Source: Halomonas sp. 7T (GTDB lineage: Bacteria > Pseudomonadota > Gammaproteobacteria > Pseudomonadales > Halomonadaceae). From it: 64,000 nt of DNA. The position numbers were made by a program, and so were the translations under genes. The stretch is taken from the NCBI RefSeq assembly GCF_025643255.1, contig NZ_CP087112.1, positions 1,240,001 through 1,304,000 of the forward strand, read 5' to 3'. The first letter of the stretch is position 1. Each line of letters opens with the position of its first letter. This document shows, piece by piece, positions 63,490-64,000 of this stretch. Under the pieces are notes generated by a model. The model was not told the origin of the DNA and searched no databases. It saw nothing but the letters and a program-made list of their open reading frames with translations.

Positions 63490-64000
63490 ATGCCTAATAG
63501 CACTTCGTCCCAGCGCATTGTTCCCGATGTGGATCAAAGTCTGACCGCGCAACACTTGCGTTACCGCAAGGGGCCAAGGCTATGGCCTCTGTGGTTAGTG
63601 ATGACAGCCATCGTTATGGCACTGGGTGCTGCGGCAGTGGGTCTCTGGTACGAGCGCGAGCGTTTATTAAACGACCTTCACCGCGTTAGCGGGGAAGTAT
63701 CAAACATACACGCCAGGCTGGACTCGGATGACACAGATGCCCAAGATGCGATAACCTTTGTACAGGCTCAGATGGCAACACTCTTTCAAGAGCAGGAACA
63801 GCTGGCTATGGCCGTCACCAATACTCGTCAAGAGCTTTATGGTTTGTTAACGGCCAATGAAGAGCTTGTTTCAAATGATGCGGTAAGCTCGCTCTCACAG
63901 TCTCTCGAACAACTTCGTGAACAAGCCAGCCTTCGTGATGGGCAGTTGGCGGCTATTCGCAGCTCCTTAGAGGCACTGGAACAGTCGGGTACATCAGGGC
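63490..64000 (+). CDS. Membrane-anchored coiled-coil protein, N-terminal part (cut by window edge)
   Basis: ATG 63490 starts 2 bp after the dehydrogenase-like gene and runs off the right edge (170 codons seen). Layout: a cytosolic N-tail of about 30 residues, one membrane helix (about 34-56: WPLWLVMTAIVMALGAAAVG then LWYERE), then a long helical region with many Gln/Glu/Leu heptads (LHRVSGEVSNIHARL, FQEQEQLAMAVTNTRQEL, LEQLREQASLRDGQL), predicted periplasmic coiled coil. I do not recognise the family. It is coupled to the odd dehydrogenase, so a joint envelope function is inferred. Confidence 0.8.
   Translation, partial: MPNSTSSQRIVPDVDQSLTAQHLRYRKGPRLWPLWLVMTAIVMALGAAAVGLWYERERLLNDLHRVSGEVSNIHARLDSDDTDAQDAITFVQAQMATLFQEQEQLAMAVTNTRQELYGLLTANEELVSNDAVSSLSQSLEQLREQASLRDGQLAAIRSSLEALEQSGTSG

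Noticed and set aside
1..64000. Mobile elements, prophage genes or integration sites near the tRNAs
   Set aside because: No transposase, integrase or tRNA-end duplication was seen; the region reads as core chromosome.

Overview
The window is a gene-dense chromosomal stretch of a gammaproteobacterium, most likely a member of the Halomonadaceae (Halomonas or Vreelandella type). This is inferred from gene content and order: the ubiG-mupP-yciK group also found in Pseudomonas, a complete ybgC-tolQRAB-pal-cpoB operon behind ruvCAB, ketone-body/PHB genes, and a class I fumarase. No transposase, prophage gene or CRISPR array was seen. It is a core-genome region with a few lineage-specific oddities.

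Layout. 1-3.5 kb: a type IV pilus locus, with the start of pilB running off the left edge on the minus strand. Divergent from it are pilA and a second prepilin fused to a leucine-rich-repeat tail, then a small secreted CigR/RcnB-like protein and an inositol-monophosphatase-family enzyme. 3.6-9.1 kb: tRNA-Pro(GGG), two uncharacterised minus-strand genes, a TSUP exporter, the nucleotide nucleosidase ppnN and a LysR regulator. 9.2-15.6 kb: a glycine locus, with gcvP and gcvH on the minus strand and a glycine/alanine:cation symporter and gcvT on the plus strand. 15.7-23 kb: a LysM/degenerate-M23 lipoprotein overlapping an acyltransferase, then LysR-scoAB and 3-hydroxybutyrate dehydrogenase with small genes between them (DUF1338-like, grxA, HybE-like). 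23-28.4 kb: a RegB/RegA (PrrB/PrrA) redox two-component system with a membrane partner, pyrC, mtnN and folD. 28.4-29 kb: a tRNA cluster Pro(TGG)-Arg(TCT)-His-His.

29.1-41.7 kb: a very large ammonium transporter fused to HAMP-like, PAS, PAS, GGDEF and EAL domains, a DadA-like oxidase, a YjfB-like small protein, prfC, tatD-like, ygfZ, an HMA-like/OsmC pair, uvrB and nei. 41.9-49.3 kb: class I fumarase, cardiolipin synthase, a HypT-like LysR regulator, nadM-Nudix, yihY, acyP and a 2-hydroxyacid dehydrogenase. 49.4-59.7 kb: fmdB-aspS, ruvCAB and the Tol-Pal operon. 59.7-64 kb: yciK facing mupP-ubiG, then a UDP-glucose-dehydrogenase-like protein that lacks its catalytic cysteine, followed 2 bp later by a membrane coiled-coil protein cut by the right edge.

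The most noteworthy items are the pilin-LRR fusion, the Amt/c-di-GMP fusion, the UDP-sugar dehydrogenase pseudoenzyme and its coiled-coil neighbour, and a 15-bp in-frame tandem repeat at the end of grxA in which every unit carries a stop codon. Start codons were chosen by Shine-Dalgarno spacing and family length. Functions come from recognised motifs and remembered family sequences, not from database searches.
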